Source: an uncultured Cellulophaga sp. (GTDB taxonomy: Bacteria > Bacteroidota > Bacteroidia > Flavobacteriales > Flavobacteriaceae). From it: 64,000 nt of DNA. Shown here one piece after another: positions 8,378-16,166 of this stretch (position 1 is the first letter of the stretch; the number at the start of each line of letters is the position of its first letter). Position numbers and translations under genes: made by a program. A model generated the notes under the pieces. That model saw only the letters and a program-made list of their open reading frames with translations, ran no database searches and had not been told where the DNA came from. The stretch spans positions 310,001 through 374,000 of the forward strand of contig CANMEI010000002.1 of assembly GCA_947496695.1 (NCBI GenBank), read 5' to 3'.

Positions 8378-8743
8378 TTGAATATCAAAATCACTTATTT
8401 TTGTTTACTCCTATATATAACGGCATTAATCAAACCTATTGTACCGTTAATTAACTACACCATAAATCAAGATTATATTAGTGAGTTTTTATGTATCAAT
8501 AAAGACAAACCAAAATTAAACTGTAATGGTAAATGTTTTTTAACAAAACAAATTCAGAAACAAAATGAATCTGAAAAAAACAACACCCCAAAGGTTTCAA
8601 AAGAAAATTGTTTAATAGGAATACTTAATACCACAACTTCTTCTATAAAAAAGTTTAACATATATGTTTTAAGTAAAAACACTTACAAATCTAAAACATA
8701 CCTATACAAAAGTGTGTATAACTTTTTCCACCCACCAATTTAA
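8378..8743 (+). CDS. Small membrane protein with conserved Cys motif (probably metal related)
   Basis: A 121-residue protein starting with TTG at 8378; no in-frame ATG exists nearby, and a promoter box sits just upstream. Residues 4-28 are one membrane helix (YFCLLLYITALIKPIVPLIN). The motif LCINKDKPKLNCNGKCFLTK places three cysteines in a short segment, and the C-terminus reads NFFHPPI. Proteins of this shape, with LCxNxDxPxLxCNGKC and a final FHPP, recur in Bacteroidota next to copper- or metal-linked outer-membrane proteins. That fits the next gene, which is rich in Met and His. Metal handling is inference from motif and context; no enzyme domain is seen. Confidence 0.7.
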   Translation: MNIKITYFCLLLYITALIKPIVPLINYTINQDYISEFLCINKDKPKLNCNGKCFLTKQIQKQNESEKNNTPKVSKENCLIGILNTTTSSIKKFNIYVLSKNTYKSKTYLYKSVYNFFHPPI

Positions 8744-8822
8744 TCTGATTTTTTTTGCACCTAAAAAATAGGTCCATGAAATAAGAATGGACTAAATTCT
8801 ACAATAAAAAAATCATATTAAA

Positions 8823-9839
8823 ATGAAAATATTTAAATATGCCCTTATATTAATGGCATCAATTACCGTACACGCTCAAGAAACTACAGAAGAAAAATGG
8901 ACCTCAAATAGACCTGATGGTCACGCACCAATTTCTGTGATGGCAGACCACACTCACAATAAAGGAGACTGGATGTTTAGTTACCGATTTATGACTATGA
9001 ATATGAACAGCCTTAAACAAGGCAGTAATGATATAACATCACAAACTGTTTTTGACGAAGGTTACTCCATAAGCCCTGAAAACATGACCATGAATATGCA
9101 TATGCTTGGTTTAATGTATGCTCCTAGTAATAAAATCACACTTATGGCAATGACTAATTACACTTCAATGAGTATGGATTTAGTTACCGGAACAGGTGTG
9201 AATTTTTCAACTGAATCTTTTGGTTTTGGAGATTTAAAAATTTCAGCATTATATAAGTTTTTCAATAAAAAAAGACAATCACTACATGGTCAATTAGGTT
9301 TATCAATACCTACAGGAAGTATTAATGAAATGGATGTTACACCAGCCTCTACACCAGATGAAGTTCAACTACCTTACCCAATGCAAATTGGTAGCGGTAC
9401 TTTTGATATTGATTTAGGTTTAACTTACTTAATGCAACACAACACTATTGGCTTAGGTTCACAATTAAAAGCAACATTAAGAACTGGTGAAAATGACAGG
9501 TCATATACCTTCGGGAACAAATATTCACTAAACAATTGGATGTCTTACAAAACAACTGAGTGGTTAAGTTTTTCTGCAAGAGTTGAAGGTTTATATGTGG
9601 ACGAAATTAGTGGTGCCGATGAAGATTTAACACCAATGATGGTAACCACTGCAGATACTGAAAATTCAGGAGGAACATATATAAATTCAGGTATCGGGTT
9701 TAACACTTATATTAGAAATGGAGCTTTTAAAAACTTAAGATTTGGTTTTGAATATTCATTTCCATTATACCAAAACCTAAACGGAATTCAGTTAGAAACA
9801 AGTAATAGCCTAAATTTTGGCGCTCAGTATTCGCTGTAA
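8823..9839 (+). CDS. Methionine-rich outer-membrane beta-barrel protein
   Basis: A 338-residue protein with signal peptide (MKIFKYALILMASITVHAQ). The N-terminal region has conserved RPDGHAPISVMADHTHNKGD followed by methionine clusters (RFMTMNMNSL, NMTMNMHMLGLMYAP, TSMSMDL). The rest alternates short amphipathic strands and ends in a C-terminal strand NSLNFGAQYSL, typical of a barrel. Relatives are often annotated as transporter and are found beside copper-resistance genes in several phyla; the Met/His clusters would suit Cu(I) binding. It follows the Cys-motif membrane protein by 79 bases, probably in one transcript, and ends before a terminator. Function as a metal-linked porin is inferred. 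Confidence 0.72.
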   Translation: MKIFKYALILMASITVHAQETTEEKWTSNRPDGHAPISVMADHTHNKGDWMFSYRFMTMNMNSLKQGSNDITSQTVFDEGYSISPENMTMNMHMLGLMYAPSNKITLMAMTNYTSMSMDLVTGTGVNFSTESFGFGDLKISALYKFFNKKRQSLHGQLGLSIPTGSINEMDVTPASTPDEVQLPYPMQIGSGTFDIDLGLTYLMQHNTIGLGSQLKATLRTGENDRSYTFGNKYSLNNWMSYKTTEWLSFSARVEGLYVDEISGADEDLTPMMVTTADTENSGGTYINSGIGFNTYIRNGAFKNLRFGFEYSFPLYQNLNGIQLETSNSLNFGAQYSL

Positions 9840-9852
9840 AAGAATTAAAATT

Positions 9853-9897
9853 ATAGTCACAATCTTTAAATTATATGGTTGTGACTATTTTTATTTT
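9853..9897 (+). terminator. Rho-independent terminator after the Met-rich barrel gene
   Basis: Ten-bp perfect stem ATAGTCACAA (9853-9862) / TTGTGACTAT (9879-9888) with a 16-base loop, followed by a T-rich run. Fourteen bases after the stop codon. Confidence 0.75.
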
Positions 9898-9925
9898 GCT
9901 CCACCTATAAAACAATTTATCTTTA
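9895..9925 (+). promoter_or_regulatory. Promoter of the small lipoprotein gene
   Basis: TTTG at 9895-9898, 19-base spacer, TATCTTTA at 9918-9925: one mismatch from the TTTG-N19-TAnnTTTG consensus. Transcription would start about 12 bases before the ATG at 9945. It touches the T-run of the preceding terminator. Confidence 0.6.
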
Positions 9926-9944
9926 CAGTTCTAATTTATTTATC

Positions 9945-10373
9945 ATGAAAAAATACATCTTATTATTAGTATCAATAGCGTTGAGTTTAACTTTTGCCTG
10001 CAAAGACTCAAAAAAAGAGGAAGAAAAAACTCAGATGCAAGAAGTTATGGCTGTACATGATGAAGTTATGCCGAAAATGGGTACAATAGGAAAATTAATT
10101 AGTGAAATAAATTCAAAAATAGAAACTGTAAAAGCTACAGATTCTACGTTAGAACTTGAAGATGCTAAAAAAGATTTACAAGAGGCCAACAAAGCCATGA
10201 TGGACTGGATGAAAGGTTTTGGCGATCGTTTTGATAGTGATGAGATACTTAAAGGAAAAGCACTTACTGATGAAAAACAAAAACTCTTAGACGAGGAAGA
10301 AGTTAGTATTAAAGCTGTACGTGATCATATGAATAAAAGTATTGAAAATGCAGAAATCATATTGAAACAATAA
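9945..10373 (+). CDS. Small helical lipoprotein of unknown function
   Basis: A 142-residue protein with a lipoprotein signal: hydrophobic MKKYILLLVSIALSLTFAC with Cys19, followed by KDSKKEEE, the acidic/lysine stretch that in Bacteroidota sends lipoproteins to the surface. The mature part is almost all predicted helix, heptad-like and rich in Lys, Glu and Met (ANKAMMDWMKGFGDRF). Similar flavobacterial proteins carry the misleading name viral A-type inclusion protein. It has its own promoter and ends only 7 bases from the convergent gldD stop codon, leaving no room for a separate terminator. No function is assigned. Confidence 0.75.
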   Translation: MKKYILLLVSIALSLTFACKDSKKEEEKTQMQEVMAVHDEVMPKMGTIGKLISEINSKIETVKATDSTLELEDAKKDLQEANKAMMDWMKGFGDRFDSDEILKGKALTDEKQKLLDEEEVSIKAVRDHMNKSIENAEIILKQ

Positions 10374-10380
10374 AATTAAT

Positions 10381-10941
10381 TTATTCTTTCCAACGCAATG
10401 TTTCCATTACACCTCTCATATCTCTTGACAAATATGTAGATGCTGGCAAAATAGAATCATAATTAGGCTTAGAATAAAAATAAACTGAGCCTGTTACAAA
10501 ATGACTAATACTATCCGTAAGATAAAATTGGGATTGTGAAGCTGCATCTCCTATAATTTCAAAATAAACACCATAGACTCTATCTTTTTCATTTATAAAA
10601 GTTCTTGGCTCAATTTCATCAGCCTTTTTCATATGCTCCATTGATAATTTTTCAGCATCACGAATAAGTTTATTCAAATTATCATCAACATTTTTATAGG
10701 TAATAAATATAGAACCATTCATTGAAGGGTAGTTTAAAACTATTGAGTTCTGATTTTTTACAATAGGCTTAGAAAACTCATTGTAATTAAATGAAAATTT
10801 TGGTAAATCTAATTTTTCTTCAACTGGCACTTCATACTCCAACCTTAGCATAGCCTTCGGTTTCGGAATCACATAATCATCTTTACAACCTAAAAAGAGT
10901 ATTATAAAAAATGAAAATACTAAACTAAGTTTATGATTCAT
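10381..10941 (-). CDS. gldD: Gliding motility lipoprotein GldD
   Basis: A 186-residue lipoprotein: signal MNHKLSLVFSFFIILFLGC with lipidated Cys19. The body matches GldD, e.g. PKAMLRLEYEVP, NYPSMNGSIFITYKNV, EIIGDAASQSQFYLTDS and FYSKPNYDSILPA. GldD is required for gliding and works with the type IX secretion / gliding machinery at the cell envelope; its biochemical role is unknown. It overlaps gldE by 11 bases, the arrangement known from Flavobacterium, and is the last gene of mutY-ssb-gldE-gldD. Confidence 0.95.
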   Translation of the reverse strand: MNHKLSLVFSFFIILFLGCKDDYVIPKPKAMLRLEYEVPVEEKLDLPKFSFNYNEFSKPIVKNQNSIVLNYPSMNGSIFITYKNVDDNLNKLIRDAEKLSMEHMKKADEIEPRTFINEKDRVYGVYFEIIGDAASQSQFYLTDSISHFVTGSVYFYSKPNYDSILPASTYLSRDMRGVMETLRWKE

Positions 10942-12259
10942 CTGGTAAGGTAATTTTTATTTGTTTTAATCTTTTTTTATCTAAACTTTCTATGACAAAT
11001 TTATAATCTTTAAAAACAACTTCTTCTCCTCTTTTCGGAAAACTACCAGCTATTTCCAATACAAAACCTGCTATTGTTTCTGACTCCCCTTTTTGCTCTT
11101 CAAAATCATCCTCATCATCAATTTTCACAACTTTATAAAAATCTTTCAGATTTGTTTTTCCATCAAAAAGGTAATTTTTATCATCTAACTTAGAAAAAAT
11201 TAAATCTTCGTCATCAAATTCGTCACTAATATCACCTACAATTTCCTCTATAATATCTTCCAAGGTAACAATACCTGATGTACCACCATATTCATCAACC
11301 ACTACTGCTAAATGAATTTTCTTTTCTTGAAATTCTAACAGTAAATCGTCAAGTTTTTTATTCTCCGGAACATAATAAGGTTCTCGAATAAGACTCATCC
11401 AATTAAATGTTTTTCTATCTATATAAGGCAGTAAATCTTTAACATATAAGACACCCTTTACATTATCTACATTTTCAGCAAACACAGGCACTCTCGAATA
11501 ACCACGCTTTTTTATCTCTTCAATTACCTCTAAAAATTTCATCTCAGCATTTAATGCAAAAATATCTATCCTAGGGCGCATAACTTGCTTAGTATCAGTA
11601 TTTCCAAAAGATACGATACCTTCTAATATTTTCTGTTCTTCTTTTGTAGTATCTCCTTCCGATGTTAACTCTAACGCTTGTGAAAGCTGATCAACACTTA
11701 AACTTGATTTATGTTTTCCTAATTTATTATGAAGATACAAAGTCACTGAACGCATTGGAGAACTTAAAGGTGTAAACAAATAATCTAACACCTTTAAAGG
11801 ATAGCTCATAGTATAAGCAAAACTTTTTTGATTTCTGTTTGCATATACTTTAGGTAATATTTCACCAAACATTAATATTAAAAAAGTTACAACAACTACT
11901 TCTAACAAAAAGCGAACGGAAATAACACCCAATACCTTATAAGTAATATGCAAAAATAATTCATCACCAATTGCACTAAACAATAATACAATAGCAATAT
12001 TAATTGTATTGTTTGCAATAAGAATAGTAGCTAAAAGTTTTTTAGGCTTCTCCAATAACTGCACCACAATATTTCCTTTTGCTGTTTTTTCTTCTTCAAT
12101 ATCGTTAACATCAGTAGCTGAAAGACCAAAAAAAGCTACTTCGGCACCAGAAATTAATGCAGAACACACTAATAAAATTATAAGCACAACAACTTTAAGT
12201 ACAAAAGCACTATCAATAACAACAAAATTGAGAAGTTGACTAAAGGGGTCTGGATCCAA
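10931..12259 (-). CDS. gldE: Gliding motility-associated protein GldE (CNNM/CorC-type membrane protein)
   Basis: A 442-residue inner-membrane protein. Residues about 15-145 hold the CNNM (DUF21) membrane domain with three to four helices (VVLIILLVCSALISGAEVAF). Two CBS domains follow at about 220-345 (VMRPRIDIFALNAEMKFLEV; VVVDEYGGTSGIVTLEDIIE), and a CorC/HlyC transporter-associated domain ends the protein (about 360-440). GldE is paralogous to magnesium-efflux CNNM/CorC proteins and supports GldD function in gliding. Its place directly before gldD, with overlap, separates it from ordinary CorC-like hemolysin family members. Whether it transports ions is not known. Confidence 0.94.
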   Translation of the reverse strand: MDPDPFSQLLNFVVIDSAFVLKVVVLIILLVCSALISGAEVAFFGLSATDVNDIEEEKTAKGNIVVQLLEKPKKLLATILIANNTINIAIVLLFSAIGDELFLHITYKVLGVISVRFLLEVVVVTFLILMFGEILPKVYANRNQKSFAYTMSYPLKVLDYLFTPLSSPMRSVTLYLHNKLGKHKSSLSVDQLSQALELTSEGDTTKEEQKILEGIVSFGNTDTKQVMRPRIDIFALNAEMKFLEVIEEIKKRGYSRVPVFAENVDNVKGVLYVKDLLPYIDRKTFNWMSLIREPYYVPENKKLDDLLLEFQEKKIHLAVVVDEYGGTSGIVTLEDIIEEIVGDISDEFDDEDLIFSKLDDKNYLFDGKTNLKDFYKVVKIDDEDDFEEQKGESETIAGFVLEIAGSFPKRGEEVVFKDYKFVIESLDKKRLKQIKITLPDES

Positions 12260-12281
12260 AAGTTAAAATTTATAAATTAAG

Positions 12282-12758
12282 TTAAAATGGTAAATCATCA
12301 TCTTGTGCTGGCTCATTAAAAGTTGGTGTTTCAGGCTTGTCAGAAGCAGCATTTACTGTTTTTTGCGTTGTAGTATTTTGACTCGGAATTGGTTGTTGTG
12401 TTTGGTTAGTACCCGAATTACCTTTTGTAGTTAAAAAAGTAAAATCTTGAACATGAACCTCAGTTGTATATCTAGGTTGTCCATCTTCACCTTGCCATTG
12501 TCTGTTTTTTAGTCTTCCTTCGACATATATTTTATCGCCTTTACTCAAATATTTTTCACAAACTTCAGCCGCCTTGTTTCTAATTACAATGTTATGCCAG
12601 TCTGTATTGGTAACTTTTTCTCCTGTTTGTCTATTTGTATAGCTTTCATTTGTTGCCAATGGAAAACGTGCAATACAATTTCCTCCTTCAAAATAATGAA
12701 TCTTTACTTCATCACCCAAATGCCCTATTAGCATCACCTTATTTAATGTTCCACTCAT
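12282..12758 (-). CDS. ssb: Single-stranded DNA-binding protein
   Basis: A 158-residue SSB. Residues 1-108 are the OB-fold (MSGTLNKVMLIGHLGDEVKI, FPLATNESY, TDWHNIVIRNKAAEVCEKYL, VEGRLKNRQW). A Gln/Thr/Pro-rich flexible linker follows, and the acidic tip QDDDLPF that recruits replication and repair proteins closes the protein. Works as a homotetramer on exposed single strands. Lies between mutY and gldE, 24 and 22 bases from each, so it is co-transcribed in this conserved flavobacterial order. Confidence 0.97.
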   Translation of the reverse strand: MSGTLNKVMLIGHLGDEVKIHYFEGGNCIARFPLATNESYTNRQTGEKVTNTDWHNIVIRNKAAEVCEKYLSKGDKIYVEGRLKNRQWQGEDGQPRYTTEVHVQDFTFLTTKGNSGTNQTQQPIPSQNTTTQKTVNAASDKPETPTFNEPAQDDDLPF

Positions 12759-12782
12759 AACAAATATATTTTGTCAAAAATA

Positions 12783-13826
12783 CTAAATTTTAAACTTTTT
12801 AATGAACTCTGCAATTAAAACTGGAACAGGAAATCTACTTATTTCTGAAAGCGAAATTCCATTAGCAATTTCTTTATTAACGTTTACAATCCAAAAAGTA
12901 GTATATAAATGTTGATGAGATAATTTGTGAGTAATTTTATCCTTATTATATTGGTATATCTTTAACAAATCTGTATCAATTGACATACTATTTAATAAGC
13001 TACAAATATCTTGCTCTTCTACTTTTGTATCATTAGGAGTTTCAAGCAGTGGAAATTCATATAAATTTTGCCAAATACCTTTTCCTGTACGTTGCTGTAA
13101 AACAGTTTTAAAATCGCTATCAATTATAACCAAATAATTAAAATATCTTTTTTTCACCTTGGTATTTTTAATCTTTACAGGAAGGCTATCAACCTTATTA
13201 TCTTTTAAAGCTATACAACTATCTTTTAAAGGACAAATTTCACAGTTAGGATTTCTAGGAACACATTGTATAGCGCCAAACTCCATAATACCTTGATTAT
13301 AATCTCTTATTTGCTCAACATTCATAACCTCTCGAGCTAATTTTTTAAAGTATTTAATTCCTTCAGTACTATTAATAGCTAAATCTACACCAAAATAACG
13401 CGACAAAACTCTATACACATTACCATCAACCACAGGTTCTGGCAATTTAAAACTTATAGAAGCAATAGCACTAGCCGTATAATCACCAACACCTTTTAGT
13501 TTTAACAACTCTTTATAGGTGTTTGGGAACTCACCATTGTATATATTAACAACCATTTTTGCAGTTGCATGAAGGTTTCTTGCACGAGAATAATATCCCA
13601 AACCCTGCCAAAGTTTTAAAATTTTTTCTTCAGAAGTAGCTGCTAAATCATTTATAGTAGGAAAATTTTCAATAAATTTGAGGTAATAAGGAGTTCCTTG
13701 CGCAACTCTAGTTTGTTGCAACATAATTTCCGAAAGCCAAATATTATAAGGATTAACGGTATTTCTCCAAGGTAATTCGCGTTTATTTAAACCGTACCAA
13801 TGTAGGATTTTGTCTGAAAAATTCAT
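12783..13826 (-). CDS. mutY: A/G-specific adenine glycosylase MutY
   Basis: A 347-residue DNA repair enzyme removing adenine mispaired with 8-oxoguanine. Seen: catalytic Glu33 in WLSEIMLQQTRV, the helix-hairpin-helix LKLKGVGDYTASAIASISF (107-126), catalytic Asp134 in VVDGNVYRVLSR, and the 4Fe-4S cysteines C188-x6-C195-x2-C198-x5-C204. The C-terminal part (about 225-345) is a NUDIX-like domain that reads 8-oxoG (FKTVLQQRTGKGIWQNLYEFP). Length is usual. First gene of mutY-ssb-gldE-gldD, with a -7 promoter box just upstream, divergent from the HU gene. Confidence 0.97.
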   Translation of the reverse strand: MNFSDKILHWYGLNKRELPWRNTVNPYNIWLSEIMLQQTRVAQGTPYYLKFIENFPTINDLAATSEEKILKLWQGLGYYSRARNLHATAKMVVNIYNGEFPNTYKELLKLKGVGDYTASAIASISFKLPEPVVDGNVYRVLSRYFGVDLAINSTEGIKYFKKLAREVMNVEQIRDYNQGIMEFGAIQCVPRNPNCEICPLKDSCIALKDNKVDSLPVKIKNTKVKKRYFNYLVIIDSDFKTVLQQRTGKGIWQNLYEFPLLETPNDTKVEEQDICSLLNSMSIDTDLLKIYQYNKDKITHKLSHQHLYTTFWIVNVNKEIANGISLSEISRFPVPVLIAEFIKKFKI

Positions 13827-13844
13827 TTTAAAAATGCTATGTTA

Positions 13845-13852
13845 CAAAAGTA
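13845..13852 (-). promoter_or_regulatory. Promoter -7 element of mutY operon (TACTTTTG)
   Basis: Minus-strand TACTTTTG (13852-13845) matches TAnnTTTG exactly, 18 bases before the mutY ATG. A -33 box is not clear. Confidence 0.5.
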
Positions 13853-13907
13853 ATGGTTTATATACTTAAAATTAAGTCCATTAAGGTGGAGATTGAATTT
13901 TAATTTA

Positions 13908-13915
13908 TATATTTG
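13908..13915 (+). promoter_or_regulatory. Promoter -7 element of the HU gene (TATATTTG)
   Basis: TATATTTG at 13908-13915 followed by GCATCCC matches TAnnTTTG; start of transcription is expected near 13922, about 30 bases before the ATG at 13952. The -33 box is not obvious. Confidence 0.6.
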
Positions 13916-13951
13916 CATCCCGAAAAAACATAGATAAATCTATTTCAAAAA

Positions 13952-14242
13952 ATGACGAAAGCGGATATTGTAACGAGAATCTCAGAAAAACTGGGTATTG
14001 AAAAAGGAGATGTACAGGCAACTGTTGAATCTTTTATGGAGGAAGTTAAATATTCATTGGAAAATGGAGACAATGTATATTTAAGAGGTTTTGGTAGTTT
14101 TATCATCAAAACTAGAGCTGAAAAAACTGGTAGAAATATTTCTAAGAATACAACTATTAAAATACCAGCTCACAACATACCTTCTTTCAAACCAGCAAAG
14201 GTTTTTGTAGAAAGTGTGAAAAGTAACGTAGAAGTAAAATAA
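13952..14242 (+). CDS. HU/IHF-family histone-like DNA-binding protein
   Basis: A 96-residue protein of the HU/IHF family: MTKADIVTRISEKLGIEKGD, GFGSFIIKTRAEKTGRNISK and the beta-arm NTTIKIPAHNIPSFKPAK. It bends and packages DNA as a dimer. The arm carries the conserved Pro (P in IPAHNIPSF) that intercalates into the minor groove. In many Bacteroidota an HU gene sits right before the RNase G/E gene, with a tiny basic-protein gene between, exactly as here. HU and IHF subtypes cannot be separated confidently from this sequence. Confidence 0.95.
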   Translation: MTKADIVTRISEKLGIEKGDVQATVESFMEEVKYSLENGDNVYLRGFGSFIIKTRAEKTGRNISKNTTIKIPAHNIPSFKPAKVFVESVKSNVEVK

Positions 14243-14271
14243 CAAAATATTAATCTTAAAAGTATAGTTTT

Positions 14272-14361
14272 ATGCCAAGTGGTAAGAAGAGAAAAAGACA
14301 TAAGGTAGCTACACACAAACGCAAAAAGCGTAGAAGAGCTAACCGTCACAAGAAAAAGTAG
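14272..14361 (+). CDS. 29-residue highly basic protein between HU and RNase G/E
   Basis: ATG at 14272 opens a 29-codon frame ending TAG at 14359-14361. The protein starts MPSGKKRKRHKVATHKRKKR and ends RRANRHKKK; 19 of 29 residues are Lys, Arg or His. It lies 29 bases after the HU stop codon. Frames nearly identical to this occur at the same position in many Bacteroidota genomes and are often missed or left as hypothetical. The composition is that of a tiny ribosomal or RNA-binding protein (compare bTHX, which has a different sequence). The stop codon lies inside the stem of the following terminator. Coding status is well supported; function is not known. Confidence 0.8.
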   Translation: MPSGKKRKRHKVATHKRKKRRRANRHKKK

Positions 14362-14380
14362 TTGTTTCAACTACTTTTTC
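14353..14380 (+). terminator. Terminator overlapping the end of the small basic protein gene
   Basis: Perfect 12-bp stem AAAAAGTAGTTG (14353-14364) / CAACTACTTTTT (14368-14379) with loop TTT and a short T-run. The left arm includes the last Lys codons and the TAG stop codon, so a ribosome at the stop codon would cover it. Ends the HU transcript before rng. Confidence 0.85.
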
Positions 14381-14436
14381 ATTTTAATACGTTCATTGAC
14401 ATCGAAACTTGTAAGAGAGTTTCAAGTAGTTTATTA

Positions 14437-14487
14437 TGCGTAATACTCTACTATATACATTGTTTAATCATTTATTGATTGTACGCA
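14437..14487 (+). promoter_or_regulatory. Structured leader of the RNase G/E gene
   Basis: The bases 14381-14530 precede the RNase gene. An outer pair TGCGTA (14437-14442) / TACGCA (14482-14487) encloses an inner hairpin AATCA-TTTAT-TGATT (14466-14480). An RNase E leader in E. coli is known to mediate autoregulation; a similar role here is only inferred. Confidence 0.35.
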
Positions 14488-14530
14488 ATATCACATTGCA
14501 TATATCTTAAATAAATAAAAATTGATTCAG

Positions 14531-16081
14531 GTGAATAGAGAATTAATCGTAAGATCTAGTTCTGAAACCGTCGATTTTGCCTTATTAAAAGATGGAAAAT
14601 TAACAGAACTTCAAAAAGTAGAAGACAGTAATAATTTTTCTGTTGGCGATATATTTATCGCTAAAGTTAGAAAACCAGTTACTGGCTTAAATGCTGCCTT
14701 TGTAAACGTGGGTTATGAAAAAGATGCTTTCCTGCATTACCACGACTTAGGTCCGCAATTTGCTACTATGCTTAAATTTATCAAGCAAGTTAGCACCGGA
14801 AAATTAAAAGATTTTTCGCTTAAAGATTTTCCATTTCAAGAAGACATTAATAAAGATGGCATTATTACAGATGTAATAAAAGCAAACCAATCTTTATTAG
14901 TACAAATTGTTAAAGAACCTATATCTACAAAAGGACCAAGAATTAGCTCTGAACTATCCATTGCAGGACGTTACTTAGTTATGGTTCCTTTTTCTGAGCG
15001 TGTTTCTGTTTCTCAAAAAATAGAAAGTAGCAAAGAAAAAGATAGACTTAAAAGACTTGTTAAAAGTATTAAGCCTAAAGGATTTGGTGTAATTATAAGA
15101 ACAGTTGCAGAAGGCAAAAAAGTCGCAGAACTCGACAAAGATCTACAAAACTTACTGGCAAAATGGTCAGTAATGTGTAAAAAATTATACAAAGCTCCGC
15201 ATCCATCAAAAGTTCTAGTTGAACTAAATAGAGCATCTTCAATTTTAAGAGATGTTTTCAACGATTCTTTTACAGGAATACACGTTGATGATGAGACACT
15301 TTATGAGCAAGTAAAAGACTATGTGGCAGAAATTGCCCCAGAAAAAGAATCTATTGTTAAATTGTACAACAATAATACTGTGCCTATTTTTGAAAAATTC
15401 GGAATAGAACGCCAGATAAAAACATCATTTGGTCGCACTGCAGCAATGAGTAAAGGTGCCTACCTAATCATTGAACACACAGAAGCATTACATGTTGTTG
15501 ATGTAAACAGTGGAAATAGATCTAACAAAGCAAAAAATCAAGAAGACACAGCTTTAGAGGTAAACTTATTAGCTGCTTCAGAAATTGCTAGACAATTACG
15601 CCTTCGTGATATGGGAGGTATTATTGTTGTAGATTTTATTGATATGACCAAAGGAGAAAATAGACGTAAACTATTTGATCACCTTAGAGACGAAATGAAG
15701 GATGATCGCGCAAAACATAAAATTTTGCCTCCAAGTAAATTTGGACTTATACAAATTACAAGACAAAGAGTAAGGCCAGAAATGAATATTAAAACAACTG
15801 AAGCTGATCCTAACCTTAAAGGACAAGAAGTTGAAGCACCTATTGTTTTAATTGACAAAATAAATGCTGACCTTGAAAAATTACTTAATGGTCCTGCAAA
15901 AGATAATGGAATAACATTAAATATTCATCCATTTATAGCAGCATACATTACTAAAGGTTTTCCTTCACTACGCACTAAGTGGTTCTTAGAACATAAAAGA
16001 TGGATTAAAATACAACCTAGAGATGCGTATACGTATCTTGAATACCGTTTTAAAAATAAAGACGGAAAAACCATATATTAA
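14531..16081 (+). CDS. rng: Ribonuclease G/E family endoribonuclease
   Basis: An endoribonuclease of the RNase E/G family that processes rRNA and starts mRNA decay. The GTG at 14531 (MNRELIVRSSSETVDFALLK) fits family N-termini; a TTG at 14522 in the same frame would add three residues. Residues about 35-130 are an S1 RNA-binding domain (GDIFIAKVRKPVTGLNAAFV). The catalytic magnesium aspartates are in HVVDVNSGN and GGIIVVDFIDM. At the position of the zinc-link (CPxCxG in E. coli enzymes) the sequence reads NIKTTEADPNLKGQEVEAPI, with no cysteine, so the zinc-bridged dimer of E. coli cannot form in that way. There is no long degradosome scaffold tail. A terminator follows at once. Confidence 0.95.
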   Translation: MNRELIVRSSSETVDFALLKDGKLTELQKVEDSNNFSVGDIFIAKVRKPVTGLNAAFVNVGYEKDAFLHYHDLGPQFATMLKFIKQVSTGKLKDFSLKDFPFQEDINKDGIITDVIKANQSLLVQIVKEPISTKGPRISSELSIAGRYLVMVPFSERVSVSQKIESSKEKDRLKRLVKSIKPKGFGVIIRTVAEGKKVAELDKDLQNLLAKWSVMCKKLYKAPHPSKVLVELNRASSILRDVFNDSFTGIHVDDETLYEQVKDYVAEIAPEKESIVKLYNNNTVPIFEKFGIERQIKTSFGRTAAMSKGAYLIIEHTEALHVVDVNSGNRSNKAKNQEDTALEVNLLAASEIARQLRLRDMGGIIVVDFIDMTKGENRRKLFDHLRDEMKDDRAKHKILPPSKFGLIQITRQRVRPEMNIKTTEADPNLKGQEVEAPIVLIDKINADLEKLLNGPAKDNGITLNIHPFIAAYITKGFPSLRTKWFLEHKRWIKIQPRDAYTYLEYRFKNKDGKTIY

Positions 16082-16116
16082 AAAAAGCGATCTCAGCAAT
16101 GAGGTCGCTTTTTTTG
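16081..16116 (+). terminator. Rho-independent terminator of rng
   Basis: Stem AAAAAAGCGATCTCA (16081-16095) / TGAGGTCGCTTTTTT (16100-16114) with loop GCAA and T-run; one G-U pair. Begins at the last base of the stop codon. Confidence 0.93.
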
Positions 16117-16145
16117 TTTAAACAACTCTTGGTTTATTATCTTAG
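16113..16145 (+). promoter_or_regulatory. Candidate promoter of recX
   Basis: TTTG at 16113-16116, 21-base spacer, TATCTTAG at 16138-16145 (one mismatch from TAnnTTTG). Predicted start is within about 15 bases of the TTG start codon of recX. Confidence 0.45.
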
Positions 16146-16166
16146 CACAAAAACAGAATTATAAAA

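Noticed and set aside
10931..12259. Ordinary hemolysin/CorC magnesium efflux protein
   Set aside because: Domains are the same, but overlap with gldD and the mutY-ssb-gldE-gldD order identify it as GldE.
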